A DNA stretch of 64,000 nt from Swaminathania salitolerans (GTDB lineage: Bacteria; Pseudomonadota; Alphaproteobacteria; Acetobacterales; Acetobacteraceae), in NCBI RefSeq assembly GCF_025994315.1, contig NZ_BAQE01000030.1. One strand, 5' to 3'. The translations under genes were made by a program, and so were the position numbers. Below the pieces are notes generated by a model. The model saw nothing but the letters and a program-made list of their open reading frames with translations, did not search any database and was not told where the DNA came from. Positions 34,105-42,897 of the stretch are shown one piece after another; within the stretch, counting starts at the first letter, position 1, and the number at the start of each line of letters is the position of its first letter.

Positions 34105-34154
34105 CAGCCCGATAACCGGGACGACGCCAGGAAGACATCGGCAGGGAGCGCTGC

Positions 34155-34610
34155 ATGAACCGTCCGGCATCCTGTCTTTCGATCGGCGAGGTTTCCCGCC
34201 GGTCCGGCGTGGCGGTTTCTGCCCTGCATTTCTACGAGAACAAGGGCCTCATCGCCTCGATCCGCACGAATGGGAACCAGAGACGCTTTGCACGGGACGT
34301 GCTGCGTCGCGTCGCGCTCATACGGGTCTCACAGAAGCTCGGTCTGCCGCTAGCCGAGATAAAGGTGCTTCTCGGGCGCCTGCCCGCCTCCGGCCCCGTG
34401 ACTCCCGAGGACGTGAAGGCGATGGTCGCCTCATGGACCGAAACGCTCGACGCGCGGATCAGGGGGCTGACGGGGCTGAGGGATCATCTGGATCGCTGTA
34501 TCGGCTGCGGATGCCTCTCACGCGCCGACTGTCCCCTCGTCAATCCGGAGGATCGTCTCGCCGGGGAGGGCGACGGCGCCGTCATCCTCCTGCGCGAGGC
34601 CGGGGCATGA
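34155..34610 (+). CDS. soxR: Redox-sensing transcriptional activator SoxR
   Basis: MerR-family regulator, 151 residues. The N-terminal winged helix (SIGEVSRRSGVAVSALHFYENKGLI) is followed by a dimerisation helix, and the C-terminal cluster motif CIGCGCLSRADC gives the exact CX2CXCX5C ligands for the [2Fe-2S] centre. It activates its target when the cluster is oxidised. The divergent SDR gene is the evident target; this is the common non-enteric arrangement, in which SoxR controls oxidoreductases and pumps directly and not through SoxS. Confidence 0.95.
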   Translation: MNRPASCLSIGEVSRRSGVAVSALHFYENKGLIASIRTNGNQRRFARDVLRRVALIRVSQKLGLPLAEIKVLLGRLPASGPVTPEDVKAMVASWTETLDARIRGLTGLRDHLDRCIGCGCLSRADCPLVNPEDRLAGEGDGAVILLREAGA

Positions 34611-34796
34611 ACGGGTCGCGCGGACAAGCGTTCCTCGCGTGTGGCTCCTGCCGTCGCCGAGCCCATTCATGACAAAGATTGTTCCGGGCTGATGGACGAT
34701 AGACACAAAATCAAATCCACGGCATCGAAGTAATCTGAGTTCCAGCTGTGGCACAAAATCCTGAGTGTGCCGCAGCGTCTTTCAGATGAGGTCACG

Positions 34797-35471
34797 ATGA
34801 AAAGTGAAATCGAGAAGAGCCTGATTGCCCTCCTCAAGGGCGTCCAGCATTTCGACGAGGAAGTGTACGAAGAGCATCAGGAGCTCTTCAAGAGTCTGGC
34901 GGAAGCGCAATCTCCCTCCACGCTCTTCATCACCTGCTCTGACAGCCGCATCAACCCGAACATGATCACCCAGACAAAACCGGGTGAGCTGTTCATCGTG
35001 CGCAATGTCGGAAACATCGTGCCCCCCCATGGCGAGATGCTGGGTGCCGTATCCTCGGCGATCGAGTATGCCGTTCTGGTTCTGAAGGTGAAGCATATCG
35101 TCGTCTGCGGTCACTCGAATTGCGGCGCCATGGGTGCCCTGTGCGATCTCGGGAACCCGAAATTCGACACAATGCCGACGGTGACGCGCTGGCTGCGCAA
35201 TGCCGAGGCGGCCAAGGCTGCGCTCGGCCCGCTCAAGGCAGAGGATGCGGGACCGGATACCGTGCGCGAACTCGCGCAGCAGAACGTCCTGCTGCAGCTT
35301 GCCCATCTCCGCACCCATCCTGCCGTGGTCGGCGCGATCGCCGCGGGCGAAATCGCCCTTCAGGGATGGTTCTACGATATCGGAACAGGCCAGGTCGTCG
35401 TGATCGACGAACAGAGCCGCAAGGTCCGCACGGTCAGCGATGTCCTGCACGAGATCGGCGTTACGGCCTGA
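34797..35471 (+). CDS. Beta-class carbonic anhydrase
   Basis: Interconverts CO2 and bicarbonate, 224 residues from ATG 34797 (ATGAGG-like site just upstream; a start at 34767 is less likely). The zinc ligands are visible: Cys47 in CSDSR with the Asp49-Arg51 dyad, then His106 and Cys109 in CGHSNCGA. A C-terminal GWFYDIGTG segment is typical. The CDS end overlaps the next gene by 32 bases. Confidence 0.94.
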   Translation: MKSEIEKSLIALLKGVQHFDEEVYEEHQELFKSLAEAQSPSTLFITCSDSRINPNMITQTKPGELFIVRNVGNIVPPHGEMLGAVSSAIEYAVLVLKVKHIVVCGHSNCGAMGALCDLGNPKFDTMPTVTRWLRNAEAAKAALGPLKAEDAGPDTVRELAQQNVLLQLAHLRTHPAVVGAIAAGEIALQGWFYDIGTGQVVVIDEQSRKVRTVSDVLHEIGVTA

Positions 35472-36321
35472 TCTCCTTCTCGGTCTTCTTCTCGCCGTCT
35501 GGGCCTGCGTCCAGACGGCGTCTGCACGTCCGCTCAAGGTCGCGACCTGGAACATGGACTGGCTGACACTGCGGCCTGACGGGGACCCGGATCTTCCTTC
35601 CCGTCGCCCGAAGAGAGGTCAGGCCGATTTCGAAGGCTTCGCGCGACTGATACGGCATCTGGATGCCGATCTCATCGCCTTGCAGGAGACGGACGGCAGC
35701 GCACCGCTCCGCAAGATCTTCCCGCCCGGCGAGTACGCCATCGTGCTCTCCCGCGCGCCCATCGTCCAGAATGTCGCCCTCGTTCTGAGGCATCCGTGGC
35801 ACGCGATCGCGCATGAGGAGCTCACGGCGCTCGGGCAGAACCCCTCACCCGGCGGCCATCGCCTGCGGCCTGGGCTCGATCTGGTCGTAACGGACGGCAA
35901 GACGACGCTGCGTGTTCTTGTCGTCCATCTCAAATCGGGTTGCTGGGAGCGCCGGTGGAGCGAAAGAGGCCATGCCTGCCCTGTCCTTCGCCAACAGATC
36001 GCGTTGCTGTCCGACTGGATCGCCGAGCGCGAGGACGAGGACGTGCCCTATCTCCTGCTTGGCGACTTCAACAGACGCCTGACTCTGGCCGACCCCTATT
36101 ATGCCGCGATGATCGGCGGCTACGCACCCGTGCTTGCGACGGCGGGTTTCGCCAGCCCCTGTCGGGGTGGGGAGTATTTCATCGACCATGTGATCATCGG
36201 GGGCAGTGCCCGATCGTGGCTTCTGCCCGACAGCCTCCGGGTCATGACGCAGAATGACAAGGCACCCGGTCTCGCCCTTTCGGATCACTGCGCGGTTTCC
36301 GTGAGATTCGCGACACCCTGA
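35440..36321 (+). CDS. Exported endonuclease/exonuclease/phosphatase-family protein
   Basis: 293 residues. An N-terminal signal (LLLGLLLAVWACVQTASA) with cleavage near residue 29 is followed by the EEP fold: KVATWNMDW, LIALQETDG (catalytic Glu), a VHLKSGC segment, LLGDFNRR (Asp/Asn), and SDHCAVSV (Asp-His). It is probably a secreted or periplasmic metal-dependent nuclease or phosphodiesterase. It overlaps the carbonic anhydrase gene by 32 bases, an unusually long overlap for a gene with a signal peptide; the start may be further in, but a shorter start would lose part of the signal. Confidence 0.8.
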   Translation: MSCTRSALRPDLLLGLLLAVWACVQTASARPLKVATWNMDWLTLRPDGDPDLPSRRPKRGQADFEGFARLIRHLDADLIALQETDGSAPLRKIFPPGEYAIVLSRAPIVQNVALVLRHPWHAIAHEELTALGQNPSPGGHRLRPGLDLVVTDGKTTLRVLVVHLKSGCWERRWSERGHACPVLRQQIALLSDWIAEREDEDVPYLLLGDFNRRLTLADPYYAAMIGGYAPVLATAGFASPCRGGEYFIDHVIIGGSARSWLLPDSLRVMTQNDKAPGLALSDHCAVSVRFATP

Positions 36322-36382
36322 AGCCCTTCCCGCTCGGCGCGCTTACGCTTGGCGCCTTGCTACGAGGGTCCTGCCGCGAGAA

Positions 36383-36416
36383 CCTTGCCGCGACAGCCTT
36401 GCCGCGACAGCCTTGC
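36383..36416. repeat. 14-bp tandem repeat, about 2.5 copies
   Basis: CCTTGCCGCGACAG occurs at 36383 and 36397, with a partial copy from 36411. It lies in the 275-base spacer between the EEP gene and the aldo/keto reductase. No function is apparent. Confidence 0.8.
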
Positions 36417-36596
36417 CATGGGCGTCAGGCCGGGAGAGGCGATGAAACCGCGAGATCCGGGAGCGAACGGCGGTGTTCGTATCCGGTTTTTCGGAATAGT
36501 CTCGGCGGTCGGTATCGGCGGACAGGCGCCTTGCAACCGCTCCTCGCGAAAGCAGGGGCGGAGGCCGACGCCTCGGGCAATGCAGGGAGGGCAGTC

Positions 36597-37577
36597 ATGC
36601 GCTACAGAACACTCGGATCTTCGGGGCTCGTGGTCTCGGAGCTCGGTCTGGGCTGCAACACGCTCGGCGGCCGGGTCGACATGGCCGGGTCGATCCGTAT
36701 CGTTCATCAGGCCCTGGAGTCCGGGGTGACTCTCTTCGATACGGCCGACAGCTATGGCAGGCGGGATTCCCATGCGGGCGCCTCGGAGGAGGCACTGGGC
36801 GCGGCGCTGGCCGGCCGGCGTGGTGACGCCATCGTCGCGACCAAATTCGGCATGAAGATGGGTGCCGGTGACGACAGCAGGGGGCTGTGTTCGGGCGCGT
36901 CGCGCCGCTACATCATCCATGCGGTCGAGGCGAGCCTCAAACGGCTGAAGACCGACTGGATCGACCTCTATCAGCTGCACATGCCGGACCCTCTGACGCC
37001 CATGGAGGAAACGCTCCACGCCCTCGATACGCTCACCAGAGCGGGCAAGATCCGCTATGCGGGCGTTTCGAACCTCCCGGCCTGGCAGGTGGCGGATGCC
37101 TGTCATATCGCCCGGCAACACACCCTGACAGGGATCGTTTCTTGTCAGGACGAGCTCTCGCTCCTCGCCCGACGCGCCTGCACCGATCTCCTGCCTGCCC
37201 TTTCGCGGTTCGGTCTGGGTCTTCTGCCCTATTTCCCGCTCGCATCCGGAATGCTGACCGGGAAATACCGGAGGAATACCGCGCCGCCCGAACGATCGCG
37301 TCTGGCTCACTGGACCCATCTCAGGGCGCAATACGACAGCCCCGCGATCTGGGACCTGATCGACGATCTCGAGGCGTTCGGCGCAAGACACGGCACTTCC
37401 CTCCCGCAGCTCGCCTTCGGGTGGCTGCTCCAACGCCCCTGTGTCGCCAGCGTCATCGCCAGCGTCACGACCCCGACGCAGCTTTCGGAGAATCTTGCGT
37501 CCTGTGCCCGCTCCCTTCCTGCAAGCATGGACGAGGCGCTGGCCACCCTCCTCTCCCGCCACGAGATCGGTCGATGA
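36597..37577 (+). CDS. Aldo/keto reductase
   Basis: NADPH-dependent oxidoreductase of the AKR superfamily, 326 residues from ATG 36597 with GGGAGG upstream. Catalytic tetrad visible: Asp and Tyr in DTADSYG, Lys in ATKFGMK, His in YQLHMPDP. The C-terminal SVIASVTTPTQLSENL binds the cofactor phosphate. It resembles the YghZ/Tas-type AKRs. The frame extends upstream to 36357 but covers the 14-bp repeats, so I reject that start. It overlaps the Nudix gene by ATGA, starting a three-gene operon with mtnK. Confidence 0.9.
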   Translation: MRYRTLGSSGLVVSELGLGCNTLGGRVDMAGSIRIVHQALESGVTLFDTADSYGRRDSHAGASEEALGAALAGRRGDAIVATKFGMKMGAGDDSRGLCSGASRRYIIHAVEASLKRLKTDWIDLYQLHMPDPLTPMEETLHALDTLTRAGKIRYAGVSNLPAWQVADACHIARQHTLTGIVSCQDELSLLARRACTDLLPALSRFGLGLLPYFPLASGMLTGKYRRNTAPPERSRLAHWTHLRAQYDSPAIWDLIDDLEAFGARHGTSLPQLAFGWLLQRPCVASVIASVTTPTQLSENLASCARSLPASMDEALATLLSRHEIGR

Positions 37578-38290
37578 CTGCGCTGCCCCAGGCGATACCG
37601 GAAAACTGGTGCCTCACCCCGCTCGCACCGGATCTGTCGCTCGATTGCGATGCACCGCCGCCATGTCTGGACGCGGAGACCGAGCTCAGGATCGAGGCGA
37701 TCTGGCAGAGTGCCCGCCTGCGTCATCCCGATCTCTATAACGGCCGGGTGTTCTGCCTTTCATCCATGAGCGAGACTCAGCTTTCGGGTTTCTGGTGCGA
37801 ATATCGCTGGGTCCTTGCGAGAATGAAGAGCGAGCCCCCCGACATACTGCAGGGCTTGCGACCTCTGGCCGTGACGGCACTTCTCCTGTGCCGCGATGGC
37901 GTGGTTCTCGGGCGGCGGAGTCGGGAGTCGCTCTATCTTCCGGGTTACTGGCAGGGCGTGCCCGCCGGATCGGTCGAGTCGCGCGACGGCGGCGAGGCGA
38001 TCGATCTGCGTGCCCAGCTTCTCGAGGAACTTGCCGAAGAGGTCGGCCTCGCCTCCGCCGTCGAGACCGAAGGCCCCCTTCTGGCCTGCGAACATGCCCG
38101 GACCGGAATCGTGGATCTGGGCTTCCTGATCCGCAGCGCGCTCGATTTCGCTTCTGTCGAAAAAGCCTGGGCAGAAACCGCGAACCGCGAATATGACCGT
38201 CTCACCTGCATTGCCTATCGCGATCTTCCCGATTTCTCCGATGCCGTTCTGCCCACCACCCGTGCCCTTCTCGACCGGATCACGCCATGA
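37574..38290 (+). CDS. Nudix-domain hydrolase
   Basis: 238 residues. A helical N-terminal part of about 95 residues precedes a Nudix domain with the box G-SVESRDGGEA...LLEELAEEVGL. The consensus Arg of REUXEE is replaced by Leu or Gln, but the Glu residues that bind the metal are kept. Similar two-part proteins resemble plant-type ADP-sugar or phosphohydrolase relatives. The substrate is unknown. It is embedded between an aldo/keto reductase and methylthioribose kinase with 4-base overlaps on both sides, suggesting a linked function. Confidence 0.78.
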   Translation: MTALPQAIPENWCLTPLAPDLSLDCDAPPPCLDAETELRIEAIWQSARLRHPDLYNGRVFCLSSMSETQLSGFWCEYRWVLARMKSEPPDILQGLRPLAVTALLLCRDGVVLGRRSRESLYLPGYWQGVPAGSVESRDGGEAIDLRAQLLEELAEEVGLASAVETEGPLLACEHARTGIVDLGFLIRSALDFASVEKAWAETANREYDRLTCIAYRDLPDFSDAVLPTTRALLDRITP

Positions 38291-39480
38291 GTACCTATCG
38301 CCCGCTCGATGCCACCGCCCTGACGGCTCATCTGGCAACCCTTCCCGCGCTTTCTGCCCGTCTTGGCGGCTCTCCGGAGTCCTGGACGGCGAGAGAGGTG
38401 AGCGACGGCAACCTCAATACGGTGTTTATCGTCAGCGGCCCCGCCGGCAGTCTCTGCTGCAAGCAATCCCTCCCCTATGTGCGGGTCGATCCGGGCTGGG
38501 CTATGCCGCTCGAACGCACATTGTTCGAGGCGCGGTGGATGCAGACCCTGGGCGCAGCGGTGGGGCATCAGATTCCGGCCCTCCTTCATCTGGATGAGGG
38601 ACTGTTCCTGATCGTGATGGAAGACCTCTCGACCCACAAGGTGCTTCGCACTGCACTGATCGAGGGCGACGCCCCGGCAGGTTTCTCCGCACGGATCGGC
38701 GAATTTGTGGGGCATGCGGGATTCGCCACCTCCTGGCGGGCGCGTCCGTTCGAGGATCTCTTCGCCCTGCGCGAAGTCTTCGCCCGTAACCTCTCCCTCA
38801 CCCGGATTACGGTCGATCTGGTCATGACCGATCCCTACCGGCAGGGATGTGCGCGCAATCGCTGGCTCTCTCCCGCGCTCGATAGCGACGTTGCCGAAAT
38901 CCAGAGCGATTCCGTTTTGCACGCCGGCGTCACCCGGCTTCAGGAGCGCTTTCTGGGCACCACCCAGGCCCTCCTCCACGGCGATCTCCATACGGGTTCG
39001 GTCATGGTGCATAATGAGGATGTGCGGGTGATCGATGGAGAATTCGCCATTTTTGGTCCGCTCGGATTCGATCTCGGGATGTTCATCGCCAATCTCGTGA
39101 TGAATGGCTACGCCCTTCCCGATCGGGAGTCCTGGATGCAAGACGAGATATCCCTGCTCTGGTCGGGCTTTTGCAACGCCTATCGCCAGAGCTGGGACGG
39201 GAACACGGGCTGCGGAGATGTCGGATCGCTCGCGACGCCGGAAGAAACGACGCACGATCAGGACCGGTTTTTCCGGGAGGTCATGAGGGATTGTGCAGGC
39301 TTCGCCGGGCTTGAGCTCATACGACGGACCATGGGCTTCGCCCAGGCAGCCGATTTCGCGGCCGCGCCCGATACGGCATGGGAAGCAGAGGCACGACGCC
39401 GGGCGCTGCATACCGGGCGGCGGCTGATCGTGAAATCGGCGCTAATCGAGGACATCGAGGCTCTGCTCGACGCGCTCTGA
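38287..39480 (+). CDS. mtnK: 5-Methylthioribose kinase
   Basis: Phosphorylates 5-methylthioribose to its 1-phosphate in methionine salvage, 397 residues. APH-like kinase fold with MtnK features: DGNLNTVFIV (P-loop-like region), CKQSLPYVR, VMEDLSTHKVLR, the catalytic LLHGDLHTGSVMV and the metal-binding VIDGEFAIFGPLGFDLGMF. The last gene of the AKR-Nudix-MtnK operon (ATGA overlap). The partner isomerase gene mtnA is not in the window. Confidence 0.9.
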   Translation: MSTYRPLDATALTAHLATLPALSARLGGSPESWTAREVSDGNLNTVFIVSGPAGSLCCKQSLPYVRVDPGWAMPLERTLFEARWMQTLGAAVGHQIPALLHLDEGLFLIVMEDLSTHKVLRTALIEGDAPAGFSARIGEFVGHAGFATSWRARPFEDLFALREVFARNLSLTRITVDLVMTDPYRQGCARNRWLSPALDSDVAEIQSDSVLHAGVTRLQERFLGTTQALLHGDLHTGSVMVHNEDVRVIDGEFAIFGPLGFDLGMFIANLVMNGYALPDRESWMQDEISLLWSGFCNAYRQSWDGNTGCGDVGSLATPEETTHDQDRFFREVMRDCAGFAGLELIRRTMGFAQAADFAAAPDTAWEAEARRRALHTGRRLIVKSALIEDIEALLDAL

Positions 39481-39597
39481 CATTCCCGGCCCCGGTCGCA
39501 CGAGCCATCTCGTCAGGATCCGCCCCTGCGCGAATCGGGGGCACGATCACCCTGTGGCGGGAATGCGGAATGCGACAGGCCGGACGGGCCGAGAGTG

Positions 39598-40092
39598 TCA
39601 GGCCCGTCGATACGCCCGATCGAACCAGACGAGGCCCGAGATGTCCGAGCGGAGAAACTCGGCACAGAGTGGCTCGACGAACATCACGGTATGGGTTCCT
39701 ACCTCCTGCATCTGCGCGATGCGACATTCCATGCTGACGAGAGCATCGACAAGCAAGGGCATGCCGATCTCGCCCCGCTTCCAGCGCCCGGCGGCGAAAC
39801 GGGTCTCCATATCGTGACGCGAGGAGCCGAAGAGCGTGGAGAGCGACTCCTGATCGTGAGTCAGGATATTGATTCCAAGCAGGCCATTGGCCACCAGATG
39901 CGCATGAGTGGACGCCGAGCGATTGACGCAAACCAGCAGGGTCGCCGGATCGTCCGAGACGCTGCAAACGGCAGAGGCGGTGAAACCGTGTCGTCCTCCT
40001 GCCCCGTCGGTCGTGACGATCGTAACGGCGCTTGCAAGGCGCGCCATGGCGTCACGAAAGACATGTTTCGGAAGAGGCAGGCGATCGGGCAT
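39598..40092 (-). CDS. Flavin reductase domain protein
   Basis: 164 residues of the flavin reductase-like (RutF/HpaC) FMN-binding split-barrel family. Seen: FRDAMARLASAVTIVTT, HGFTASAVCSVSDDPATLLVCVNRS (the family TA.S..S.S..PP..L.C pattern), and a GTHTVMFVEP segment. It reduces FMN or FAD with NAD(P)H, supplying a monooxygenase. Divergent from the cysI operon, whose regulation it may share, although the usual sulfite reductase flavoprotein CysJ is absent here. Confidence 0.88.
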   Translation of the reverse strand: MPDRLPLPKHVFRDAMARLASAVTIVTTDGAGGRHGFTASAVCSVSDDPATLLVCVNRSASTHAHLVANGLLGINILTHDQESLSTLFGSSRHDMETRFAAGRWKRGEIGMPLLVDALVSMECRIAQMQEVGTHTVMFVEPLCAEFLRSDISGLVWFDRAYRRA

Positions 40093-40252
40093 CAGGTCGG
40101 CTCCAGAAAAAGATCATCTGACGGGAATGGGACGAGGCAGGCAAGTCGCGAGGAGAGGAAAGGTTTCGCCCGCCCGTTTTCCGTCTTTGTGGCAGGGGGG
40201 GCAAGGACGACAAGAGCCGTGCAGATTGACATCTTGCCCATCGGGGCCATCT

Positions 40253-40271
40253 GCGTGTTATAAACACACGC
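40253..40271. promoter_or_regulatory. Inverted repeat between flavin reductase and cysI operon
   Basis: GCGTGT and ACACGC flank TATAAAC, and the inner GTGTTATAAACAC also has dyad symmetry. It sits about 60 bases upstream of the DUF2849 gene ATG in the divergent promoter zone. It could be an operator for a sulfur regulator, but no factor can be named. Confidence 0.45.
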
Positions 40272-40329
40272 TCATCGTGAATAGTTTATACCACATACGG
40301 CAACCAGCGGATACGGAACGGGACGAAAG

Positions 40330-40647
40330 ATGAAGCGGGCAATACGCATCGGCCAGGGCGAAGGCCTCGTTCTGACGGCCAACCGTCTGCTCGACGGTAA
40401 CATCGTATGGCGCGACGAATCGGGAATCTGGCGTCCTTCCATCGCCCATGCGGCGGTCCTGACGCCGGACCATTACGAATCGGCGCTCGATTCGGCGCTC
40501 GCCACCGCCCAGAAGGATGCCGTAGTGGGAGTCTATGAAGTGGTGGTCCGCCCGGGACGCCCGCCGCAGCCGGTCAGCGTGAGAGAGCGCATCCGGGCTT
40601 TCGGCCCGACGGTCCATCCCCAATTCGCAACGGAGCTGGAAGCATGA
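40330..40647 (+). CDS. DUF2849 protein, sulfite reductase operon
   Basis: 105 residues of the DUF2849 family, which in Alphaproteobacteria precedes the nitrite/sulfite reductase gene. Seen: VLTANRLLDGNIVWRD near the start and a VGVYEVVVRPGRPPQPVSVRERIRAFGPT tail. Its exact role is unknown; its conserved position suggests a part in assimilatory sulfite reduction or siroheme handling. It overlaps cysI by four bases. Confidence 0.85.
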   Translation: MKRAIRIGQGEGLVLTANRLLDGNIVWRDESGIWRPSIAHAAVLTPDHYESALDSALATAQKDAVVGVYEVVVRPGRPPQPVSVRERIRAFGPTVHPQFATELEA

Positions 40648-42314
40648 ACGCGCCAGTCGGTCACTACCTCTACAATGCCGCCGATCGCGGCTTTCTCGGC
40701 GAGCGGATCGCAGAGTTCGAGGGCCAGGTAAGGCGCCGTCTCGAAGGGTCGCTCAGCGAGGAGGAGTTCAAGCCGCTCCGGTTGATGAACGGCCTCTATC
40801 TCCAGCTCCATGCCTATATGCTCCGGGTCGCCATTCCCTATGGCGTTCTCGATTCCCGCCAGTTGCGCAAGCTCGCTCATGTGGCGAGACGATACGACCG
40901 CGGCTACGGCCACTTCACGACGCGTCAGAACATTCAGTTCAACTGGATCCGTCTCGAGGATACGCCCGCGATCCTGCGCGAATTGGCCGATGTCGACATG
41001 CATGCCATCCAGACCAGCGGCAACTGCATCCGCAATGTCACTTCGGACCAGTTTGCAGGCGCGGCGGCGGACGAGCTCATGGATCCGAGAGTCCACGCGG
41101 AAATCCTGAGACAGTGGTCCACGCTGCATCCCGAATTCACTTTCCTGCCGCGCAAGTTCAAGATCGCGATCTCGGGCAGCCCGCAGGATCGCGTGGCGGC
41201 ACGGTTCCACGATATCGGCATTCTCGCCCGTCCTTCGGAGGCCGGGCCGGTATTCAGGATCTTCGTCGGCGGGGGGCTCGGACGGACGCCGCTCGTCGGA
41301 CAAGAGATGTTTGATTCCGTGCCCGAAGAGCGCCTGCTCATGACGCTGGAGGCGATCCTGCGCGTCTATAATGCCTATGGTCGACGGGACAATATCTACA
41401 AGGCGCGAATCAAGATCCTGGTCCAGGCGCTCGGTATCGATGGGTACAGGGCGGAAGTGGAACAGGAACTTGCCCGGATGAACCCGGATCACTACCGCCT
41501 TTCACCGGAGACGGTGGAGGCGATCCGCGCGCGCTTTGCAGCTCCGGATCTTTCCGCACCCGAAGGGGCATCCGACGCGCTCGCGCGCGACAGACGCGAC
41601 AATCCCGACTTCGCACGCTGGGTCCGCAGCAACACCCATCCGCATTTTGCGCCGGGACGGATCGTGGTCACGGTTTCCGTCAAGCCTGCGGGCGAGATCC
41701 CGGGCGATGCCAGCGCCGATCAGATGGATGCTCTCGCCGATATCGCGGACCGGTATTCCTTTGGCGAAATCCGCGTCACCCACCTCCAGAATCTCGTCCT
41801 CGCCCATGTGGCACAGGACCGGCTTCTTGCGCTGTGGCAGGAGCTGCAGGCCATCGATCTGGGCGATGCGAATCACGAGCTGATCGGCGATATCGTCGCC
41901 TGCCCCGGGCTGGATTACTGCGCGCTCGCCAATGCGCGCTCCATTCCGATCGCCCAGAAGCTGAGCGCGCGTTTCGCCGATTCGACCCTTCAGGAAAAGA
42001 TCGGGCCGCTGAGAATCAACATCTCGGGGTGCATCAATGCCTGTGGCCATCACCATGTCGGCCATATCGGTCTTCTCGGAGTCGACAAGCGCGGAGAGGA
42101 ATTCTTCCAGATCACACTGGGGGGACGTGCGGACGATCTGGCGCGCACCGGCGCCATACTCGGTGCGGCGCTGCCGGAGGATGACATGGTCGATGCCATC
42201 GCACGTATCGTCGATCGTTATCTGTCCATACGCGAGACCGGGGAGGGCTTTCTCGATACCCTGACCCGGCTCGGTGACGCACCTTTCAAGGAAGCCGCTT
42301 ATGAAACGGTTTGA
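40644..42314 (+). CDS. cysI: Nitrite/sulfite reductase, siroheme and [4Fe-4S] subunit
   Basis: Reduces sulfite to sulfide (or nitrite to ammonia), 556 residues. Ferredoxin-like repeats (MNGLYLQLHAYMLRVAIPYG, YGHFTTRQNIQFNWI, TSGNCIRNVTSDQ) and the siroheme/iron-sulfur ligands CPGLDYC (CX5C) and CINAC (CX3C). The context with DUF2849 and DUF934 argues for sulfite as substrate. Its stop overlaps the next start. Confidence 0.92.
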   Translation: MNAPVGHYLYNAADRGFLGERIAEFEGQVRRRLEGSLSEEEFKPLRLMNGLYLQLHAYMLRVAIPYGVLDSRQLRKLAHVARRYDRGYGHFTTRQNIQFNWIRLEDTPAILRELADVDMHAIQTSGNCIRNVTSDQFAGAAADELMDPRVHAEILRQWSTLHPEFTFLPRKFKIAISGSPQDRVAARFHDIGILARPSEAGPVFRIFVGGGLGRTPLVGQEMFDSVPEERLLMTLEAILRVYNAYGRRDNIYKARIKILVQALGIDGYRAEVEQELARMNPDHYRLSPETVEAIRARFAAPDLSAPEGASDALARDRRDNPDFARWVRSNTHPHFAPGRIVVTVSVKPAGEIPGDASADQMDALADIADRYSFGEIRVTHLQNLVLAHVAQDRLLALWQELQAIDLGDANHELIGDIVACPGLDYCALANARSIPIAQKLSARFADSTLQEKIGPLRINISGCINACGHHHVGHIGLLGVDKRGEEFFQITLGGRADDLARTGAILGAALPEDDMVDAIARIVDRYLSIRETGEGFLDTLTRLGDAPFKEAAYETV

Positions 42315-42702
42315 CCTCTCCTCTCCCCCGCGCAGCGGACATGACGGGATCGCCGTGGTGCCGGTCGACGAGATGGAGGAATCGACCCGGGCGGTGCGTC
42401 TGACTCCCGAGACGGATGTCGAGGCCATCGGCCCTGCCCTGGCCGCGCTGGATGTGGTGGTGGTGACGTTCCCCGTCTTCAGGGATGGCCGGGGCTTCAC
42501 ACAGGCGCGCGCCCTGAGAGAATATTACGGCTTCACTGGAGAAATCCGCGCGGAAGGCCACATCCTGCCGGATCAGGCCCGTTTCCTGCATCTGTGCGGT
42601 GTCGATTGCGTCATGCTTCCGGAAGGGAGCGATCCGACGCCCTGGCAGGAGGCTTTGACGCTGTTCTCGGGAAGCTATCAGGATCGTCTCGGGCTGCGCT
42701 GA
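42301..42702 (+). CDS. DUF934 protein
   Basis: 133 residues from ATG 42301, overlapping the cysI stop by 14 bases. The family DUF934 follows cysI in many Proteobacteria. Seen: VVVTFPVFRDGRGFTQARALRE, GEIRAEGHILPDQARFLHLCGVDC. Its function in sulfite reduction is unproven; it may help in electron delivery or as an oxidoreductase-like partner. Convergent with glk across about 195 bases of GC-rich spacer in which I see no clear feature. Confidence 0.85.
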   Translation: MKRFDLSSPPRSGHDGIAVVPVDEMEESTRAVRLTPETDVEAIGPALAALDVVVVTFPVFRDGRGFTQARALREYYGFTGEIRAEGHILPDQARFLHLCGVDCVMLPEGSDPTPWQEALTLFSGSYQDRLGLR

Positions 42703-42897
42703 GGCGCTTGTCCCGACATGTTGAGGCACCGGGGCACCGGAAAGGCGGAGGCGCTCCCGGGCTGCCTCCCGGCCCGGACGCAAGGACCGGCTCTCTCTCC
42801 CCTCACTTCCTCTCTTCACTGCGCAGAAGCCCCGTGAGGGCTCCCGGCTGGGGTCGGAACCTGACCCGGGCTTCGATCCTGGGCTTCGATTTCGGGC

